From Thermotogaceae bacterium (lineage in GTDB: Bacteria; Thermotogota; Thermotogae; B21-G9; HyVt-16): a stretch of 10,256 nt of DNA. Under the pieces are notes generated by a model that saw only the letters and a program-made list of their open reading frames with translations, made no database searches and was not told where the DNA came from. Shown here in pieces: positions 6,943-10,256 of the stretch; position 1 is the first letter of the stretch, and each line of letters starts with the position of its first letter. A program made the translations under genes and the position numbers. The DNA is taken from contig DQYP01000224.1 of the NCBI GenBank assembly GCA_011043375.1, positions 1 through 10,256 of the forward strand. The letters run 5' to 3'.

Positions 6943-8268
6943 ATGAAAAAGGTTTTGATAGTTGGTAAGCCCAATGTTGGTAAGTCCAGTCTTTTCAATA
7001 GACTGGTTGGTGGTAGAAGATCTATTGTTGACGATGTCCCGGGTGTAACCCGGGATGCTGTTTATGGTATCGTAGAATGGCAGAATAGACGTTTTGAAGT
7101 TGTTGACACCTGTGGATTGTTTTCCGAACCCAAGGATATAATTGAAAAAGAAATGTGGGAAGTTACCTTATCTTTCCTCGATGATGCGGATCTTGTTTTG
7201 TTTATTGTTGATGGTAAACATGGTATAACTTCTGAAGATCTGAATATCGCCGATTTACTTAGAAAAAAGAACATTCATGTTTTATTGGTTGCCAACAAGG
7301 TTGAGAACAAAGAAAAATTTTTAAAGGAAGTTTTGCCGGATGTCTATGCCTTGGGTTTCGGAGAACCAATGGATATTTCGGTCATACACGCTAAAAATAT
7401 CGATATACTTCTGGATAAGATCGTTGAAATCTTAAGACTTGAGCCCGAAATTGAAACTGAAAAGCAAATCGATGAGAATCAAGTAAAAATAGCGCTTGTT
7501 GGTAAACCTAACGTTGGGAAGTCCAGCCTCTTCAACGAAATAATAGGAAAAAATAGATCGATGGTCACACCAATCCCTGGAACCACGAGAGATGCTATCG
7601 ATGAAGTGTTTGAATTTAGTAATTTCAAATATAGATTTATCGATACAGCGGGCATCCGTAAAAAATCTGCTGTGAGAATGAGAACCATTGAATCTTACAG
7701 TATCTTGAGAAGTGTAAGAGCAATCGAAAAAGCCGATGTGGCAGTTTTGATAATTGATTCTACAGTGGGAATAACATCTCAAGATCAAAAAATAGCTGGA
7801 TTGATAGAAAGGAAAGGAAAAGCTTCAATAATAGTTTTCAACAAAATAGATCTCATCGATAGGTTGCAAAGAGAATATTTGAAGTCATCGATCAAAGAAA
7901 AGTTGTATTTCATTGATTATTCCCCTCTGATTTTCACTTCCACAGTTACAAAGGAAGGTTTAAATAAGCTTTTGAAAACTATCAAAATGGTGTACGAATC
8001 ATATACCAAGCGAATTCCAACGAGTGCTTTGAACGCTGCAATAGAGAGAATGATGTTTGTTACACCCACTCCTACTGTGAGAGGAAAAAAGGTGAAACTA
8101 TTTTACGGTACACAAGTTGACATCAAACCTCCAACATTTCTTTTCTTTTCGAATTTTCCACAATTGATACCTGAAAGCTATAAAAGAAATATAAGATCAA
8201 CTATAAGAAATTCTATTTATCAGTTCCCGGGTTCCCCCTTATTTCTCAAATTCAAAGCAAGGGGGTAA
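6943..8268 (+). CDS. der: Ribosome-assembly double GTPase Der (EngA)
   Basis: Essential GTPase for 50S subunit maturation, with two tandem G domains and a C-terminal KH-like domain in 441 residues. Domain 1: G1 GKPNVGKS at 8-15, the DVPGVTRD switch I region at 31-38, G3 D55-T-C-G and G4 N118-K-V-E. Domain 2: G1 GKPNVGKS at 187-194, PGTTRD at 212-217, G3 D234-T-A-G, G4 N300-K-I-D and G5 near 332-339. The KH-like part (about 355-441) contains VDIKPPTFLFF at 392-402. Domain 1 is unusual: Cys replaces the usual Gly in DTGG, and Glu replaces Asp in NKxD. I recall both in T. maritima Der, so they look lineage-specific rather than damaged. GAGGAG at 6925-6930 serves ATG 6943, which follows the rpsA stop by three bases. 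Confidence 0.97.
   Translation: MKKVLIVGKPNVGKSSLFNRLVGGRRSIVDDVPGVTRDAVYGIVEWQNRRFEVVDTCGLFSEPKDIIEKEMWEVTLSFLDDADLVLFIVDGKHGITSEDLNIADLLRKKNIHVLLVANKVENKEKFLKEVLPDVYALGFGEPMDISVIHAKNIDILLDKIVEILRLEPEIETEKQIDENQVKIALVGKPNVGKSSLFNEIIGKNRSMVTPIPGTTRDAIDEVFEFSNFKYRFIDTAGIRKKSAVRMRTIESYSILRSVRAIEKADVAVLIIDSTVGITSQDQKIAGLIERKGKASIIVFNKIDLIDRLQREYLKSSIKEKLYFIDYSPLIFTSTVTKEGLNKLLKTIKMVYESYTKRIPTSALNAAIERMMFVTPTPTVRGKKVKLFYGTQVDIKPPTFLFFSNFPQLIPESYKRNIRSTIRNSIYQFPGSPLFLKFKARG
7037..7055 (+). repeat. Perfect 8-bp inverted repeat with 3-nt loop inside der
   Basis: TCCCGGGT, loop GTA, then ACCCGGGA. It encodes the switch I motif Pro-Gly-Val-Thr-Arg-Asp using CCG, GGT, ACC and CGG codons. The matching motif in the second G domain uses different codons and forms no such hairpin. 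Confidence 0.8.
8234..8265 (+). promoter_or_regulatory. Hairpin covering the plsY ribosome binding site
   Basis: CCCCCTT at 8234-8240 can pair with AAGGGGG at 8259-8265, leaving an 18-nt loop. The right arm is the Shine-Dalgarno of plsY (ATG 8272). Both arms lie at the 3' end of der, so ribosomes finishing der would open the stem and expose the site, coupling plsY to der. The pairing is seen in the sequence. The regulatory role is inferred, and the stem may be weak at high growth temperature. Confidence 0.45.
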
Positions 8269-8271
8269 CTT

Positions 8272-8880
8272 ATGAAAATCCTTTTAATGTTTGTATTTTC
8301 ATATCTAATTGGTTCAATACCATTTAGCTATTTAATACCAAAATATGTGAAGAAAGTAGACATAACCAAGGTAGGAAGCGGAAATATAGGTGGAACAAAC
8401 GTAATGAGATCCATAGGTTTTTTTTATGGTGCTATATGTATGATTTTGGATGCTTTGAAAGGATTCATACCGATAATGATTGCTAAAAATATTTTTGAGA
8501 ATAACCTGGTGTTGTTTTTTGTTCTGCTATTACCAGTGATTGGTCATGATTATCCAATTTTCATGAGATTTAAAGGTGGTAAAGGTGTAGCAACAACTGT
8601 AGGAGTCATGTTTGGTGGAACAGGATATCCAGGATTTATTTTCTTAGGTATGTGGATTCCAATAGTACTCTTGACCAAAATCGCATCGCTGAGCTCTTTA
8701 ATTGCGCTATTCTCAAGTTCGGTGCTCAACATATTGCTATCTAAAGGAGATATTTATGGTTATGCCTATTTGGTACTATCCTTTCTCTCCTTGTACAAGC
8801 ATAGAGAAAATCTCAAAAGAATCATAAGAGGTGAGGAAAAACGTTTGGATATTGCAAAAATGCTTCGGGGAAAACGTTAA
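8272..8880 (+). CDS. plsY: Acyl-phosphate:glycerol-3-phosphate acyltransferase PlsY
   Basis: Inner-membrane enzyme that moves an acyl group from acyl-phosphate to glycerol-3-phosphate, giving lysophosphatidic acid, the first committed step of phospholipid synthesis in bacteria of this type. It needs PlsX as partner, which is not in the window. Its 202 residues contain all three PlsY motifs: VGSGNIGGTNVMR (34-46), GHDYPIFMRFKGGKGVATT (91-109) and the C-terminal KHRENLKRI (176-184). Hydrophobic helices fall near 2-24, 48-71, 78-97, 117-136 and 138-175 (the last probably covering more than one segment). The start has a strong AAGGGGG at 8259-8265. The stop TAA is two codons after a GGGAAAA heptamer and touches the next gene. 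Confidence 0.96.
   Translation: MKILLMFVFSYLIGSIPFSYLIPKYVKKVDITKVGSGNIGGTNVMRSIGFFYGAICMILDALKGFIPIMIAKNIFENNLVLFFVLLLPVIGHDYPIFMRFKGGKGVATTVGVMFGGTGYPGFIFLGMWIPIVLLTKIASLSSLIALFSSSVLNILLSKGDIYGYAYLVLSFLSLYKHRENLKRIIRGEEKRLDIAKMLRGKR
8868..8874 (+). other. GGGAAAA heptamer positioned for -1 frameshifting at the end of plsY
   Basis: In the plsY frame it reads G GGA AAA, the X XXY YYZ form of -1 slippery sites. A shift back by one base enters exactly the frame of the downstream gene, avoiding the plsY TAA at 8878. An internal TTG at 8845 with GAGGTGAGG upstream (8829-8837) could also feed this frame. No stimulatory structure is evident, and chance in a G-run/A-run context is quite possible. 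Confidence 0.25.
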
Positions 8881-10256
8881 AAATACTTACTATCTTCGTA
8901 GCTCTTGTTTTGCTTGTAACGATCTTACTATCAAAAGTCATAGGACCTGAAGAAGCCTTGAATCTCTTTGAAAAAGCAACTATTGCTTGGATCAACAACA
9001 AAACGTTTCAAGCATTGGAGTATATGAAATTAGCTATGGAAGGTGAGATATATTTAGAAGATATACCCGAATTCTGGTATATGTTGTCACGCATAGAGCT
9101 AGAACTTGGTATGGTGGAAGAAGCAAAAGAAGCGTTGATGAATGTTCTAATATTGGACCCGGGGAGAAGTGAGATTGTTACCCTTTTGAACACAATAGAC
9201 ATGTTCCAAGAAAATTTGATAATGAAAAATACTATTTCTTATGCCCAATTATTTGAAAGCTTTGATGGTTTATTCAAAGGGTACGAATATTTTTATTCTC
9301 CCGTAAGCGTTGATTCGTATGGAAGTAATGTGATAGTGTTAGATGCTATAAACAGTCGATTGGTTTTCCTGAAAAAAGATTTCTATAGTGTTTATAAATT
9401 ACCCGTAAAAAAACCAAATTCGCTTAAAGTTGATTCAACAATTCATGTAGCTTATTATACAGATCCTAAAAACGGTAACATTAGAAAGTTCAACCTTTTG
9501 GATTTGAAAGATGAAGGGATTTTAGTAGGAGGCTTTACATATCCTGTTATTTTTGATGTAGATCAAGCCGGTAGATTACTCATATATGATAGTGGAACAG
9601 GAAAACTGTATGTCCTTTCTCACTCTGGAAAAAAATTGGTCGAACTTTCACTGGATAGAGGATACAACATTGCAGTTATAAATGGTGCTGTTTTCAATTA
9701 TGAAAAAATATATGTTCAAGACCTAAGTAACAGGAGCTACAAGATCTTCAACACTTTAACCGGAAAACAGTTAGAAAATATTCCATTTCCATCAATCACT
9801 TCGTTGCCCGTAACATTCGACGTTGATGAACGCGGTGGAATAATTTCTTTATGGACCGATGGAAAATTCAGATATATTTTTCCAAAAGCGAAGCCGATTG
9901 ATATCTCTGTAAATTTTGATACTTCAGGAATAAATTTGATAAGATATTTTCCTCCCTTTTTATTTTGTTCGGACATTAAAAAACATAAGATATATAAGTT
10001 TCTGCTCAACACAGAGAAAGCGAATTATCTCGTTTCTATCTCTTCTTATAATATAAACCAGAATACTGTGACAGTTGATTTCTCCCTTGAAAGCTTGCTT
10101 GGAGGTTATAGAATTCCTGGAATTTCACCGTTTTTGTATGTCTTCGATTCCAAGGGAAGAGTTGGTTTTGATTACACAGAAGTGATGAAAAAACCTTCAG
10201 TAATGGTTGTGAATCGAATAAAAGATTTTTTTAAAGATGAGATCAACACCCTTAAA
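8877..10256 (+). CDS. Membrane-anchored TPR protein with probable beta-propeller repeats, 3' end outside window
   Basis: The frame is open from 8835 to the window edge, 460 codons from 8877. Read from the TTA at 8877, the N-terminus is KILTIFVALVLLVTILLS, a clear signal anchor, with GGGG (8867-8870) six bases upstream. No ATG, GTG or TTG occurs before a TTG at 8910 inside that helix, so the real start is uncertain. Residues about 25-97 look like two TPR units (alternating Ala/Leu/Tyr helices and the ending ILDPG at 92-96). From about 115 to 330 come repeated beta-rich units with patterns such as VIVLDAINSRLVFL, LLIYDSGTGKLYVLSHSGK and FDVDERGG, like NHL or YWTD propeller blades. It probably faces the periplasm and binds proteins or ligands. 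No function can be named. It is expected to be co-transcribed with plsY. Confidence 0.7.

Noticed and set aside
7432..7788. 118-codon minus-strand frame inside der
   Set aside because: It is antisense to the well-supported second G domain of Der and has no ribosome binding site or domain signature.
9737..10012. 91-codon minus-strand frame near the window end
   Set aside because: It is antisense to the long open frame of the TPR/propeller protein and has no independent support.
1..10256. CRISPR arrays, tRNA or rRNA genes, insertion sequences, defence or mobile systems
   Set aside because: I found no regularly spaced repeats, cloverleaf-like sequence, transposase motifs or terminal inverted repeats. 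The genes are core chromosomal functions.

Overview
The window looks like a chromosome segment from a moderately AT-rich bacterium of the Thermotogae, probably a Thermotoga or Pseudothermotoga relative. The main evidence is the gene order aspS - STAS protein - cmk - ispH - rpsA - der - plsY, which I recall from Thermotoga maritima (about TM1441-TM1447). Protein details agree: the first GTPase domain of Der has DTCG and an NKxE G4 box, as I remember for T. maritima Der. Codon use favours AGA/AAA/GAA, and the Shine-Dalgarno sites are strong and G-rich. The genus is inference from memory, not a database match.

Region by region: (a) Positions 1-1083 hold decayed sequence. The C-terminal half of an FTR1-type iron permease lacks its N-terminal half. 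It is followed by a short hydrophobic reading frame broken by in-frame TGA codons, then by about 175 bases in which I see no gene. (b) A perfect extended -10 element at 1058-1066 precedes a long, tightly packed plus-strand array that runs to the end of the window. (c) The array encodes a small four-helix membrane protein of unknown function, aspartyl-tRNA synthetase (aspS), an anti-sigma-factor antagonist (STAS), cytidylate kinase (cmk), HMBPP reductase (ispH), ribosomal protein S1 (rpsA), the double GTPase Der (der), the acyl-phosphate:glycerol-3-phosphate acyltransferase PlsY (plsY), and a partial membrane-anchored TPR protein with probable beta-propeller repeats. Gaps are 1-29 nt, or the genes overlap, so this is very likely one operon.

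The genes mix basic growth functions: tRNA charging, mRNA binding on the 30S subunit, 50S maturation, CMP/dCMP salvage, isoprenoid precursors and phospholipid synthesis. One phospho-switch protein sits among them. Co-transcription would link translation capacity with membrane and nucleotide supply.

I see no CRISPR array, tRNA, rRNA, insertion sequence or defence system, and no clear new system. The most unusual point is the plsY/downstream junction. There the last gene has no ATG, GTG or TTG at its natural start (TTA lies where TTG would be expected), and a GGGAAAA slippery heptamer sits just upstream. Also worth a look are a perfect 8-bp hairpin inside der built from GC-rich codons, and a hairpin that would cover the plsY ribosome binding site.
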